A stretch of DNA of 52,508 nt, taken from assembly GCF_050873445.1 (NCBI RefSeq), contig NZ_JBNMIU010000010.1, positions 1-52,508 of the forward strand, read 5' to 3'. This stretch comes from Acidaminococcus sp050873445 (GTDB lineage Bacteria; Bacillota; Negativicutes; Acidaminococcales; Acidaminococcaceae). Of this stretch, positions 44,222-52,508 are shown piece after piece. The notes under the pieces are model-generated. The model saw nothing but the letters and a program-made list of their open reading frames with translations, was not told where the DNA came from and made no database searches. Positions within the stretch are counted from its first letter, which is position 1. Each line of letters begins with the position of its first letter. The position numbers were made by a program, and so were the translations under genes.

Positions 44222-45778
44222 ATGAGCGTATTGGATGTAGCCCACCTGTCCCACAGCTACGGGGGACGGGAGATTTTCGACGATGTATCCTTCCGCCTGG
44301 AAAAAGGTGAACATGTGGCTCTGGTGGGGGCCAACGGGGAAGGGAAATCCACCTTCATGTCCATCATCACCGGTAAGCTGAGCCCTGACGAAGGTAAGGT
44401 GACCTGGTCGCGGCGGACCAAAGTGGGGTATCTGGACCAGCATTCGGCCCTGGAACCGGGAAAGACCATCCGGGAGATCCTGCGCACAGCCTTCCAGGAT
44501 TTGGTGGAGCAGGAACAGGAGATGCTGGCGGACTACGATAAGATGGAAAATGCCTCCCCGGAAGAGCTGGACAAGCTCATGGCTGAGGTGGGCGAAATTC
44601 AGGAACGGCTGGAAGCGGCAAACTATTACAACCTGGACTCCAAAATCGAAGAAGTGGCAGGAGGCCTGGGGCTGCGGGACATTGGCCTGGAGCACAGGGT
44701 GGACGAACTGTCGGGCGGCCAGCGGACCAAGGTGCTGCTGACCAAGCTGCTGCTGGAGAACCCGGACATCCTGCTCCTGGACGAACCGACCAACTACCTG
44801 GATGTGGAACACATCGAGTGGCTGACCCGGTATCTGCAGAATTACGAGAATGCCTTCATCGTGATTTCCCACGATGTGCCGTTCCTCAATGCGGTGACCA
44901 ATGTGATCTGGCACGTGGACAACTTCAAACTGAACCGGTATACGGGCAACTATGAGAAGTTCGAAGAGATGGCGGCCCTGAAGCGGCGTCAGGAAGAAGC
45001 TGCCTATGAACGGCAGCAGGCGGAGATCAAGAAGGAAATGGATTTCATTGCCCGGAACAAGGCACGAGTGGCTACCCGGGGCATGGCCAACAGCCGGATG
45101 AAAAAACTGGAGAAAATGGATCTTTTGACCAAGCGGGCGGAAAAGCCTAAACCCCATTTCCGCTTCTTGGAAGACCGGAGTCCTTCCCGCTTCGTACTGA
45201 CCGGAACCAATCTGGTCCTGGGGTACGATGTGCCGCTGACGAAGCAGGTGGACCTGAAAATCGAACGGGGCCAGAAGATTGCCCTGCGGGGAACCAACGG
45301 TCTGGGGAAATCCACTCTGCTGAAAACCCTGCTGGGCTTTATTCCACCAGTGGCCGGCAGTGTGGAACGGGGCGAATTCGTTTCTGTGGGCTATTTTGAA
45401 CAGGAAAGTGTAAAAGGCAACCAGAATACGGCATTGGAGGAACTGTGGCAGGAATATCCCGGTATGAGCAATTCCGAGGTGCGGGGTGCCCTGGCAGCCT
45501 GCGGTCTTACCAATGACCATATCACTACCAAGATGACGGCTCTTTCCGGCGGGGAAGCAGCCAAGGTACGGTTGTGCAAGATCATGCAGCGGCCGGCAAA
45601 TCTGCTGGTACTGGACGAACCCACAAACCATCTGGATGTGGAGGCCAAGGCTGAGCTGCAGAGGGCTCTGCGGGAATACAAGGGGACGCTGCTGCTGGTG
45701 TCCCACGAACCGGAATTCTACGAAGAATGGATCGATCAGGTATGGAACATCGAAGGATGGTCCACGAAAATCGTGTGA
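44222..45778 (+). CDS. ABC-F family ribosome-associated ATPase
   Basis: 518 residues, ATG 44222 behind AAAAAGGAG. Two ABC domains without membrane segments: Walker A GANGEGKST near 40 and GTNGLGKST near 352, signatures LSGGQRTKV near 168 and LSGGEAAKV near 443, Walker B LLLDEPTNYLD and LVLDEPTNHLD. The linker is short and charged (RRQEEAAYERQQAEIKKEM, about 245-300). It belongs to ABC-F proteins that bind the ribosomal E site (EttA/YdiF-like), with housekeeping translation or antibiotic protection possible; no leader peptide for drug-induced expression is seen. Confidence 0.9.
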   Translation: MSVLDVAHLSHSYGGREIFDDVSFRLEKGEHVALVGANGEGKSTFMSIITGKLSPDEGKVTWSRRTKVGYLDQHSALEPGKTIREILRTAFQDLVEQEQEMLADYDKMENASPEELDKLMAEVGEIQERLEAANYYNLDSKIEEVAGGLGLRDIGLEHRVDELSGGQRTKVLLTKLLLENPDILLLDEPTNYLDVEHIEWLTRYLQNYENAFIVISHDVPFLNAVTNVIWHVDNFKLNRYTGNYEKFEEMAALKRRQEEAAYERQQAEIKKEMDFIARNKARVATRGMANSRMKKLEKMDLLTKRAEKPKPHFRFLEDRSPSRFVLTGTNLVLGYDVPLTKQVDLKIERGQKIALRGTNGLGKSTLLKTLLGFIPPVAGSVERGEFVSVGYFEQESVKGNQNTALEELWQEYPGMSNSEVRGALAACGLTNDHITTKMTALSGGEAAKVRLCKIMQRPANLLVLDEPTNHLDVEAKAELQRALREYKGTLLLVSHEPEFYEEWIDQVWNIEGWSTKIV

Positions 45779-45875
45779 CAGGGTAAGAAGAGAAACCATT
45801 TTTCACTGGAGAGGAATTCCTGCAGGACTGCGGCCTGTATGGACGTAAATCCATCTGATTTTACAAAACTGAAAA

Positions 45876-45904
45876 TTGACAACCCGGGTAGGGTATGTTA
45901 CAAT
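45876..45904 (+). promoter_or_regulatory. strong promoter of the polyamine operon leader
   Basis: TTGACA at 45876-45881 and TACAAT at 45899-45904, spacing 17 bp. It lies about 100 bp after the ABC-F stop codon. Confidence 0.85.
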
Positions 45905-45910
45905 TTTTAC

Positions 45911-46241
45911 GATTCGGAAAGGACAAACGTCTTTTCCAAACCGATTCGGACCATCTGACAGCTTTTCTGCATTTGTCTTTCCTGCTGTCAGGTTAAGGCC
46001 ATACGGACAGCCGGGTCCACTGCCGATTTTGGCGGCAACAACTGGTTTGCAGCCTTATTGATTGGGCGGAGCGCCCAAACTTTTATAAGTTGGTTACTTC
46101 ATAACCGCAATGCGTCTGTGCGCAGACTTGTGAAACGGTCAATAAGAGTCGTTCGTGACGGGGATCCCTAAAAGCAAACCGAAAACCGGAAAAAAAGACC
46201 ACAAAACGCAAGCTGCTCAGGGCGGCTTGCGTTTTTTTTGC
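45911..46241 (+). ncRNA. 330-nt structured leader ending in a terminator
   Basis: A chain of stable stems: GGAAAGGAC/GTCTTTTCC near 45916-45937, CTGACAGC/GCTGTCAG (about 45957-45993), TTGGGCG-GAG-CGCCCAA near 46061-46077, GGTTA-CTTCA-TAACC near 46092-46106, GTCTG-TGCG-CAGAC near 46113-46126. It ends with a 10-bp terminator stem (46204-46213 / 46225-46234) and eight T. The arginine decarboxylase start is 48 bp further, so it is a riboswitch, attenuator or an independent sRNA. I could not match it to a named class. Confidence 0.6.
46204..46239 (+). terminator. attenuator terminator before speA
   Basis: AAACGCAAGC (46204-46213) pairs with GCTTGCGTTT (46225-46234) and a run of eight T ends at 46239. 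Confidence 0.9.
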
Positions 46242-46286
46242 ATGAAGCACAGTACCATTGAATACGAACTGGGGGAGGGAAACAGC

Positions 46287-47743
46287 TTGGAAAAGCAATA
46301 TCGGTTGAAGCAGGACCGGGCACCCATCTACGAAGCATTGGAACGTTTCCGTAAAATGCGTGTGGTGCCTTTCGATGTGCCCGGGCACAAACGGGGCAGA
46401 GGAAATCCGGAGCTTACAGAGTTCCTGGGTGAGAAGTGTGTCGGGGTGGATGTGAACAGCATGAAACCCCTGGACAACCTGTGCCATCCGGTTTCGGTGA
46501 TCCGGGAGGCGGAAAAACTGGCAGCCGATGCCTTTGGGGCTTCCCAGGCGTTTCTGATGGTAGGGGGAACCACCAGTGCCGTCCAGTCCATGATCCTGTC
46601 TTCCTGCAAGCGGGGTGATAAGATCATCCTGCCCCGGAACGTGCACAAGAGCATGATCAACGCTCTGGTGCTGTGTGGTGCTGTACCCGTTTATGTGAAC
46701 CCGGACGTGGACGCCCGGCTGGGGATCAGCCTGGGTATGAAGCGGGAACAGGTGGCCAAGGCCATCCGGGAAAATCCGGATGCGGTGGCTGTGGTGGTGA
46801 ATAATCCTACTTACTATGGCATCTGCAGCGACCTGCGCTCCATTGTGCGCATGGCCCACGAAGCCGGCATGCTGTGCCTGGCGGACGAAGCCCACGGCAC
46901 CCACTTCTATTTCGGCAGCGGCCTGCCTGTTTCGGCCATGGCGGCCGGAGCAGACATGGCGGCCATTTCCATGCACAAGAGCGGCGGCAGCCTGACCCAG
47001 AGCAGCTTCCTGCTCATCGGGCCCAAGATCCATCCGGGTTATGTGCGCCAGATCATCAACCTGAACCAGACCACTTCCGGCAGTTATCTGCTCATGAGCA
47101 GCCTGGATATCAGCCGCCGGCGTCTGGCTCTCCACGGCAGGGAAATCTTTCACAAAGTGGTGGATATGGCGGAATACGCCCGGCAGGAAATCAACAACAT
47201 CGGCGGGTACTACGCCTTTGGAAGGGAACTGATGAACGGGGATTCCGTGTTCGATTTCGACAACACCAAGCTGAGCATCCATACCCTGGACATCGGCCTG
47301 GCCGGCATTGAAGTGTACGACATCCTGCGGGATGATTACGATATCCAGATTGAGTTCGGAGATATTGGCAATATCTTGGCCTATCTGTCCATGGGCGACC
47401 GGATCCAGGACCTGGAACGGCTGGTCAGCGCTCTGGCGGAAATCCGCCGCCGCTACCAGAAGGATCCTACCGGCATGCTGACCCAGGAATACGTGGAACC
47501 GGTGGTGGTCACCAGCCCCCAGGAAGCCTTCTATGCGGATAAGGTGAGCCTGCCTCTGGAACAGTGCGAGGGACGGGTGTGCAGCGAGTTCGTCATGTGT
47601 TATCCGCCCGGGATCCCGCTCCTGGCGCCGGGCGAAAAGATTACGAAGACCGTACTGGAACATATCCGGTACGCCAAAGAGAAAGGGTGCAGCATGACCG
47701 GTTCGGAAGATCCGGAGCTGGAGCATCTGAATGTGTTAGCCTA
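46287..47743 (+). CDS. speA: class-I Orn/Lys/Arg decarboxylase, probable arginine decarboxylase
   Basis: 485 residues from TTG 46287, chosen because GGGGGAGGG (46271-46279) precedes it by seven bases and the following EKQYRLKQDRAPIYEALERF is where the family begins; an ATG at 46242 lies in the terminator's tail without a ribosome site. PLP-binding: AHGTHF and SMHKSGGSLTQ with the Schiff-base Lys near 237, SGSYLLMSSLDISRR near 270, then the small C-terminal domain. The closest characterised type is Bacillus SpeA (arginine decarboxylase). With agmatinase two genes later it would produce putrescine from arginine. Lysine decarboxylase activity cannot be ruled out from sequence. Confidence 0.85.
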
Positions 47744-47759
47744 AGAGGGGGAAATACCA

Positions 47760-48626
47760 ATGGAAATGTGGTTCAGCGAATTCCATACGCCGGATGTGAA
47801 ACACAGCCTGCGGGTGGATCGCCATCTGTTTTCCAAGCAAAGCGATTTCCAGCGGATCGATATCTTCGAGACACCGGAGTTCGGACGGGTCCTGACGCTG
47901 GACGGCAATGTGATGCTGACGGAGCGGGATGAATTCATTTACGATGAGATGATGACCCACGTGCCCATGGCGGTACACAAGGGCATCAAGGACATCCTGG
48001 TGATTGGTGCCGGGGACGGCGGTGTGGTACGGGAATTAACCCGTTATGACCGGGTACGGAAGATCGATTTGGTGGAAATGGATCCCATGGTGGTGGAGGC
48101 TTGTCGGAACTATTTGCCGGGCAACGCCTGCCGGATGGATGACCGCCGGGTGCATATCTATTTTGAGAATGCCCTGAAATTCATCCGCCATCGGGAAAAC
48201 AGCTATGACCTGATCATCGTGGACTCGGTGGATCCTTTCGGACCTTCCGAAGGGTTCTTTACCCGGGAATTCTACGGCAGCTGTTACAACGCACTGCGGG
48301 AAGACGGCATCATGGTGAACCAGCAGGGCAGCCCTTTTTACAAGGAAGATGCCATCGCCATGCAGCGGAGCCACCAGCGCATTGTCAGTACCTTTCCCAT
48401 CAGCAAGGTGTACCAGGCTCATATCCCTACCTACGCGGCGGGCTACTGGACCTTCGGCTTCGCCAGCAAGAAGTACCACCCCATCAACGACCTGGATGCT
48501 CCTGCCTGGGAAGCGTTGAACATGCACACCCGGTACTACACCACCCGGCTGCACGTGGGCGCCTTCTGGCTGCCGGCTTTCCTGGAGGAGATGCTGAAAG
48601 AGGTGGAAGACAATGCTGAAAAATAA
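47760..48626 (+). CDS. speE: spermidine synthase-type aminopropyltransferase
   Basis: 288 residues, ATG 47760 behind AAGAGGGGG, 16 bp after speA. The N-terminal beta domain (RVDRHLFSKQSDFQRIDIFETPEFGRVLTLDG) and the methyltransferase-like fold are seen: GAGDGGVVREL near 80, DLVEMDP near 101, and the catalytic-Asp block IVDSVDPFGPSEGFF near 150-164 that binds decarboxylated SAM and putrescine. No speD is in the window, so the donor must come from elsewhere. The 3' end overlaps speB by 14 bp. Confidence 0.93.
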   Translation: MEMWFSEFHTPDVKHSLRVDRHLFSKQSDFQRIDIFETPEFGRVLTLDGNVMLTERDEFIYDEMMTHVPMAVHKGIKDILVIGAGDGGVVRELTRYDRVRKIDLVEMDPMVVEACRNYLPGNACRMDDRRVHIYFENALKFIRHRENSYDLIIVDSVDPFGPSEGFFTREFYGSCYNALREDGIMVNQQGSPFYKEDAIAMQRSHQRIVSTFPISKVYQAHIPTYAAGYWTFGFASKKYHPINDLDAPAWEALNMHTRYYTTRLHVGAFWLPAFLEEMLKEVEDNAEK

Positions 48627-49470
48627 CGTGGAGACTTTCCTGGCCTGCGAAGCACCCTATGAGGACGCCAAAATCGTCCTGTTCGGGGCACCCTTCGACT
48701 CCACTACCAGCTTTCGCCCCGGGGCCCGGTTCGGATCCTCCGCCATCCGCCATGAGAGCTTCGGGCTGGAGACATACAGCCCCTACCAGGACAAGGACCT
48801 GGAGGATTATGCTGTTTTCGACAGCGGCGATCTGGAGCTGTGCTTCGGCAGCTCGGAAATGGCCCTGCAGGATATCGAGCAGCGGACGGACTCTATTCTG
48901 CAGGACGGCAAGCTGCCCTTCCTGCTGGGGGGAGAGCACCTGGTGACGCTGGGGGCCGTGCGGGCAGTATTCAGGAAATACCCGGACCTGGAGATCATCC
49001 ATTTCGATGCCCATACGGATCTGCGGGATGATTACCTGGGAGCCAAACTGAGCCACGCCTGCGTACTGCGCCGGTGCTGGGAACTTGTGGGGGATGGGAA
49101 GATCCACCAGTTCTGCATCCGCAGCGGGGAACGGGCTGAATGGCAGTTTGCCAGGAAGCATACGGATCTGCATCCTTTCAATTTCGATACTTTGAAAGAA
49201 CTGGTGAAGAAACTGGAAAAGAGCGGCAAACCGGTGTATTTCACCATTGACCTGGACTGCCTGGATCCTTCTGTGTTCCCGGGTACTGGGACTCCGGAAG
49301 CCGGCGGCGTGACCTTCATGCAACTGCTGGAGGCCCTGCGGCTGGTGGCCCGCACCAACGTGGTGGGCACCGATGTAAACGAACTGGCACCCATGCTGGA
49401 TGCTAGCGGCGCATCCACGGCTGTGGCCTGCAAGGTGGTCAGAGAGCTGCTGCTGGCGCTGTGTCAATAG
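48613..49470 (+). CDS. speB: agmatinase (ureohydrolase)
   Basis: 285 residues, ATG 48613 inside the end of speE (14-bp overlap). Manganese motifs: GGEHLVTLG near 97, HFDAHTDLRDDY near 120, SHACVLR near 142, TIDLDCLDPSVFPGTGTPEAGG near 213 and an ELAPMLD end block. It hydrolyses agmatine to putrescine and urea. Arginase is the alternative, but the adjacent arginine decarboxylase and the length favour agmatinase. Confidence 0.9.
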   Translation: MLKNNVETFLACEAPYEDAKIVLFGAPFDSTTSFRPGARFGSSAIRHESFGLETYSPYQDKDLEDYAVFDSGDLELCFGSSEMALQDIEQRTDSILQDGKLPFLLGGEHLVTLGAVRAVFRKYPDLEIIHFDAHTDLRDDYLGAKLSHACVLRRCWELVGDGKIHQFCIRSGERAEWQFARKHTDLHPFNFDTLKELVKKLEKSGKPVYFTIDLDCLDPSVFPGTGTPEAGGVTFMQLLEALRLVARTNVVGTDVNELAPMLDASGASTAVACKVVRELLLALCQ

Positions 49471-49568
49471 GCTGTTCGCAGGTCCGGGATGGGGATTTAC
49501 CGGGCGGGATCGTTTTGCGACTCCTAGTGGCTTCCTGCGGATTAAAAGATGACAATCCGTGCTGCACC

Positions 49569-49646
49569 GTAGGGGCTCACCAAGACCGGCGAAGCCGTGT
49601 CGCCCGGTGAGACCGTCCAGGGTCTCCCAGCGGGCCACTACCATTG
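49569..49646 (+). repeat. GTAGGGGC-type intergenic repeat, copy 2
   Basis: Begins GTAGGGGCTCACCAAGA at 49569, nearly the same as the minus-strand start of the palindrome at 26620-26672, and contains a CGGCGAAGCCG core and CACC/GGTG arms (49578-49610). It is in the 259-bp gap between speB and the dehydrogenase. Confidence 0.5.
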
Positions 49647-49649
49647 TCC

Positions 49650-49700
49650 ACTAACCACTAATCAATTATTAGTCACTAATCACTAACCACTAACCACTAT
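49650..49700 (+). repeat. short CACTAAY tandem repeats
   Basis: At least six copies of CACTAAC/CACTAAT in 50 bp, including the dyad ACTAAT-CAATT-ATTAGT. They lie just before the ribosome site of the next gene. Their number is likely variable. Confidence 0.7.
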
Positions 49701-49729
49701 ATATCTGTTTACCCAAGGAGGGGATTTCC

Positions 49730-50989
49730 ATGAGTAGAGTACTTGTTATCGGTTGCGGCGGGGTGGCTTCCGTCGCTATCCAGAAATGCTGCCAGGTCAG
49801 CGATGTGTTCACGGAACTGTGCATCGCCAGCCGCACCAAATCCAAATGTGACGCTCTGGCTGCCAAACTGGCCGGCAAAACGAAAACAAAAGTGACCACT
49901 GCCCAGGTGGACGCTGATCATGTGGACCAGGTCATCGATCTGATCAAAAGCTATAAGCCCGATCTGGTCATGAACATTGCCTTGCCCTATCAGGACCTGA
50001 CCATCATGGACGCCTGCCTGGCCTGCGGTGTGAATTACATGGACACTGCCAACTACGAACCGGAAGATACTGACGATCCTAAATGGCGGGCCATCTATGA
50101 AAAGCGCTGCAAGGAAGAAGGATTCTCTGCTTACTTCGATTACAGCTGGCAATGGGCTTACAGGGAAAAATTTGAAAAGGCCGGCTTGACGGCCCTGCTG
50201 GGCTGCGGCTTCGACCCGGGGGTGACCCAGGCTTACTGCGCCTATGCCCAGAAGCATGAATTCGACACTGTCGATACCATCGATATCCTGGACTGCAACG
50301 GCGGCGATCATGGCTACGCTTTCGCCACCAACTTCAACCCGGAAGTGAACCTGCGGGAAGTATCCGCCCCCGGCAGCTACTGGGAGAACGGCCACTGGGT
50401 GGAAGTGCCGGCCATGAGCATCAAACGGGAATACAACTTCGACCAGGTGGGCGAAAAGGACATGTACCTGCTGCACCACGAAGAAATCGAAAGCCTGGCC
50501 AAGAACATCAACGGCGTGAAACGGATCCGTTTCTTCATGACCTTCGGGCAGAGCTATCTGGACCATATGCGTTGTCTGGAAGATGTGGGCATGTTGTCTA
50601 CTACTCCCATCGACTTCGAAGGACACGAAATCGTCCCCATCAAGTTCCTGAAGGCCCTGCTGCCGGATCCGGCCAGCCTGGGGCCCCGCACCAAGGGCAA
50701 GACCAACATTGGCTGCATCTTTACCGGCAAGAAGGACGGCAAGGACAAGACCTACTATATCTATAATGTGTGCGACCATCAGGCCTGCTACCGGGAAGTG
50801 GGCAGTCAGGCCATCAGCTACACCACTGGCGTACCGGCCATGTGCGGGGCTCTGATGCTGCTGACCGGCAAATGGAACAAACCGGGCGTGCACACCGTGG
50901 AAGAACTGGATCCGGATCCGTTCCTGGCTGCGCTGGACAAATACGGCCTGCCTAAGAGCGAATCCAGTCATCCGGAACTGGTGAAATAA
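49730..50989 (+). CDS. carboxynorspermidine/carboxyspermidine dehydrogenase
   Basis: 419 residues, ATG 49730 behind CAAGGAGGGG. Rossmann NADP-binding VIGCGGVASVAIQKC at 6-20 and the saccharopine dehydrogenase fold with LLGCGFDPGVTQAYCAYAQ near 160, the family's GxGFDPG block. Its stop overlaps the nspC start by one base, so the pair makes spermidine or norspermidine from a diamine and aspartate semialdehyde: reductive condensation to the carboxy-intermediate, then decarboxylation. A lysine-forming saccharopine dehydrogenase is possible in other contexts, but adjacency to nspC decides. Confidence 0.9.
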   Translation: MSRVLVIGCGGVASVAIQKCCQVSDVFTELCIASRTKSKCDALAAKLAGKTKTKVTTAQVDADHVDQVIDLIKSYKPDLVMNIALPYQDLTIMDACLACGVNYMDTANYEPEDTDDPKWRAIYEKRCKEEGFSAYFDYSWQWAYREKFEKAGLTALLGCGFDPGVTQAYCAYAQKHEFDTVDTIDILDCNGGDHGYAFATNFNPEVNLREVSAPGSYWENGHWVEVPAMSIKREYNFDQVGEKDMYLLHHEEIESLAKNINGVKRIRFFMTFGQSYLDHMRCLEDVGMLSTTPIDFEGHEIVPIKFLKALLPDPASLGPRTKGKTNIGCIFTGKKDGKDKTYYIYNVCDHQACYREVGSQAISYTTGVPAMCGALMLLTGKWNKPGVHTVEELDPDPFLAALDKYGLPKSESSHPELVK

Positions 50990-52203
50990 TGGAATGGCAA
51001 AAGGTGCGGGACAATCGTCCCGCTTTTGCCGGTTTAGAGGGAAGATCGCCGGAGCAGGTTTTCGGGCAGCTGGCGACTCCCTGCTACATTTTGGATAAGG
51101 CTGCCCTGCGCCGTAATGGAGAGATCCTGAAGGGGGTACAGGAACGGACGGGCTGTAAGATCCTGCTGGCCCAGAAGGCCTTTTCCAACTATGACCTGTA
51201 TCCGGTGCTGGAACCCTGCGTGGCCGGTACAGAAGCCAGCGGTCTGTATGAAGCCAGACTGGGCCGGGAAGAAATGGGCCATAAGGAAGTCCATGTGTTC
51301 TGCGGGGCCTATCGTGCAGATCAGATGGAAGAAGTCTGCCAGGTGGCAGACCACATCGTGTTCAACTCTCCTCGGCAGCTGGCCACCTTCGGCCCCATGG
51401 CCAGGAAGGCGGGCAGGAGTCTGGGACTGCGGATCAATCCGGAGTGTTCCACCCAGGAAGGCCATGCCATTTATGATCCCTGTTCTCCCGGGAGCCGCAT
51501 GGGCACCACACGGGCTCAGTGGGATGCCCAGATGACGCCGGATTTGGTGGCTCTCCTGGACGGGATCCACTTCCACACCCTGTGCGAGCAGGATGCGGAT
51601 GACCTGAAGACTACCATGGAGGCCGTGGAGGGGAAGTTCGGTGATGTGCTGCCCCGGATGAAATGGGTGAACATGGGCGGCGGACACCACATTACCAGGC
51701 CCGGCTACCACATCCCTCTGCTGGAAGAATGTATCCGATGGGCTCAGGAAAAGTGGGGCGTTACCGTGTATCTGGAACCGGGGGAAGCCTGTGCGCTGAA
51801 TGCCGGCTATTTGGCTACCCGGGTGCTGGATGTGACCCGGAATGGAGATGTGGATATCGCCATACTGGACACCAGCGCCGCCTGTCATATGCCCGATGTG
51901 CTGGAGATGCCCTACCGGCCGCCTCTTTATGGAGCGGGGGAAGAGGGCGAGAAGTCAAAAACCTGGCGCCTGGGCAGTGCCACCTGCCTGTCCGGCGATG
52001 TGGTGGGGGACTACAGTTTTGACGGGAATCTGGAAGTGGGGGACTTGCTGCTGTTCGGTGATATGGCCATCTACACCACCTGCAAGAACAATACTTTCAA
52101 CGGAATGCCCCTGCCGGACATCGATGTGCTGGAAGAGGGGGGGACCGTAAAGGTCCTGAAGCACTTCGGTTACGAAGATTTCAAGATGCGGTTGGGAAGA
52201 TAA
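50989..52203 (+). CDS. nspC: carboxynorspermidine/carboxyspermidine decarboxylase
   Basis: 404 residues, ATG 50989 overlapping the previous stop. Alanine-racemase-type PLP enzyme: LLAQKAFSNYDLYPVL carries the PLP lysine near 65, NPECSTQEGHAIYDPC is the NspC-specific block near 150, GGGHHITRPGYH near 230, EPGEACALNAGYL near 263 and GDVVGDYSFDG near 345 with its active-site Cys in the C-terminal part (SATCLSGD). It removes CO2 from carboxy(nor)spermidine to give the triamine. It ends the polyamine operon, with a long hairpin 50 bp later. Confidence 0.93.
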   Translation: MEWQKVRDNRPAFAGLEGRSPEQVFGQLATPCYILDKAALRRNGEILKGVQERTGCKILLAQKAFSNYDLYPVLEPCVAGTEASGLYEARLGREEMGHKEVHVFCGAYRADQMEEVCQVADHIVFNSPRQLATFGPMARKAGRSLGLRINPECSTQEGHAIYDPCSPGSRMGTTRAQWDAQMTPDLVALLDGIHFHTLCEQDADDLKTTMEAVEGKFGDVLPRMKWVNMGGGHHITRPGYHIPLLEECIRWAQEKWGVTVYLEPGEACALNAGYLATRVLDVTRNGDVDIAILDTSAACHMPDVLEMPYRPPLYGAGEEGEKSKTWRLGSATCLSGDVVGDYSFDGNLEVGDLLLFGDMAIYTTCKNNTFNGMPLPDIDVLEEGGTVKVLKHFGYEDFKMRLGR

Positions 52204-52253
52204 AAAAATATCAATCACTACCCACAAAGGGGCTGTGAAATAATGGCCCCATG

Positions 52254-52305
52254 AACACGAGAAAGGACTTTCGATTCTTGCGAACCGAAAGTCCTTTTTC
52301 GTGTT
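52254..52305. terminator. long hairpin at the polyamine operon/IS junction
   Basis: A 20-bp stem with one wobble (52254-52273 / 52286-52305) and a 12-nt loop; the right arm contains CTTTTT. It can end the polyamine operon, but its closeness to the transposase start also fits a structure at the element's left end. Confidence 0.75.
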
Positions 52306-52320
52306 AGAATTTAACTGACA

Positions 52321-52508
52321 ATGAAAAACCTAACTGTGTATTATAGTACTCCCAAACAGGGAATTTTGCCAGCATTTTTTTCTGAGTGCCTGGATATCAC
52401 AGATCCGGTTTTCACGTTTGACAGATTCATGGAGGAAATCGATTTACGTAAATATCTGAGCTGCCTTCCTGCTCATGAGCTTGGAAGGATCAGGTATAAT
52501 CCCGTCAA
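52321..52508 (+). CDS. DUF772/IS1182-type transposase, N-terminal part (cut by window end)
   Basis: ATG 52321, 62 complete codons to the window end, no stop. The sequence has the family's start: a YYSTPKQGILPAFFSECLDI segment, DPVFTFDRFMEEIDLRKYL and HELGRIRYNPV, which match the N-terminal DUF772 domain of IS1182-like transposases. It begins 118 bp after nspC. The element's left terminal repeat would be at about 52206-52254, but I cannot prove it without the right end. Confidence 0.8.
   Translation, partial: MKNLTVYYSTPKQGILPAFFSECLDITDPVFTFDRFMEEIDLRKYLSCLPAHELGRIRYNPV

Overview
The window most likely comes from a Negativicutes chromosome, probably of the Acidaminococcaceae (Acidaminococcus or Phascolarctobacterium type). 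This placement is inferred from gene content and was not searched. The pointers are a Selenomonas-type fold-III lysine/ornithine decarboxylase, a Firmicutes-type nadD-yqeK-LCP-rsfS-cvfB cluster, strict-anaerobe genes ([FeFe] hydrogenase), strong AGGAGG-type ribosome sites and GC-rich codon use. 

Layout: 1-242 is a hairpin-rich intergenic stretch, followed by a secreted protein of unknown function (243-1394). A LysR regulator diverges from an AtuA-like/DUF4387 pair (1406-4170). A sirtuin, serS and the PLP diamine-forming decarboxylase follow (4283-7915). nagA diverges from murQ-murP-mupG, a MurNAc-peptide/disaccharide recycling operon (7945-12457). ychF, a PHP phosphatase, nadD, yqeK, an LCP ligase, rsfS and cvfB run co-directionally (12516-17995), ending at tRNA-Ala(GGC). 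A LysR/MATE/aldo-keto reductase module (18396-21865), pcp, a UvrA-like ATPase interrupted by one amber codon, and a DUF819 permease lie in 22110-26608. A HydA hydrogenase with a NuoF/GltD-like fusion partner is divergent from an Rrf2 regulator (26778-31013), followed by an S49 peptidase. 

32535-41495 is a 9-kb integrated element inserted in the 3' end of tRNA-Ala(CGC), with an 18-bp attL/attR repeat. It carries a tyrosine integrase with clustered arm-type sites, a divergent repressor/Cro switch, small accessory genes, a toprim-DUF927 primase-helicase beside iteron-like repeats, a very acidic small protein and a RinA/sigma-like late regulator. It has no capsid, terminase, portal or conjugation genes. 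This is the plan of a phage satellite (PICI-like), and the approximately 1-kb gene-poor, hairpin-rich stretch before attR is its least explained part. 

Right of attR lie the tRNA's displaced native terminator and a probable type I toxin-antitoxin locus (about 41757-42034). Next come two metallophosphoesterases, an ABC-F ATPase and a polyamine operon: arginine decarboxylase behind a 330-nt structured leader that ends in a terminator, spermidine synthase, agmatinase, carboxy(nor)spermidine dehydrogenase and decarboxylase. The window closes in the first 62 codons of a DUF772/IS1182-type transposase. 

Taken together, diamine synthesis (two independent decarboxylases), peptidoglycan amino-sugar recycling and LCP attachment fit a diderm Firmicute that decorates its wall with diamines.
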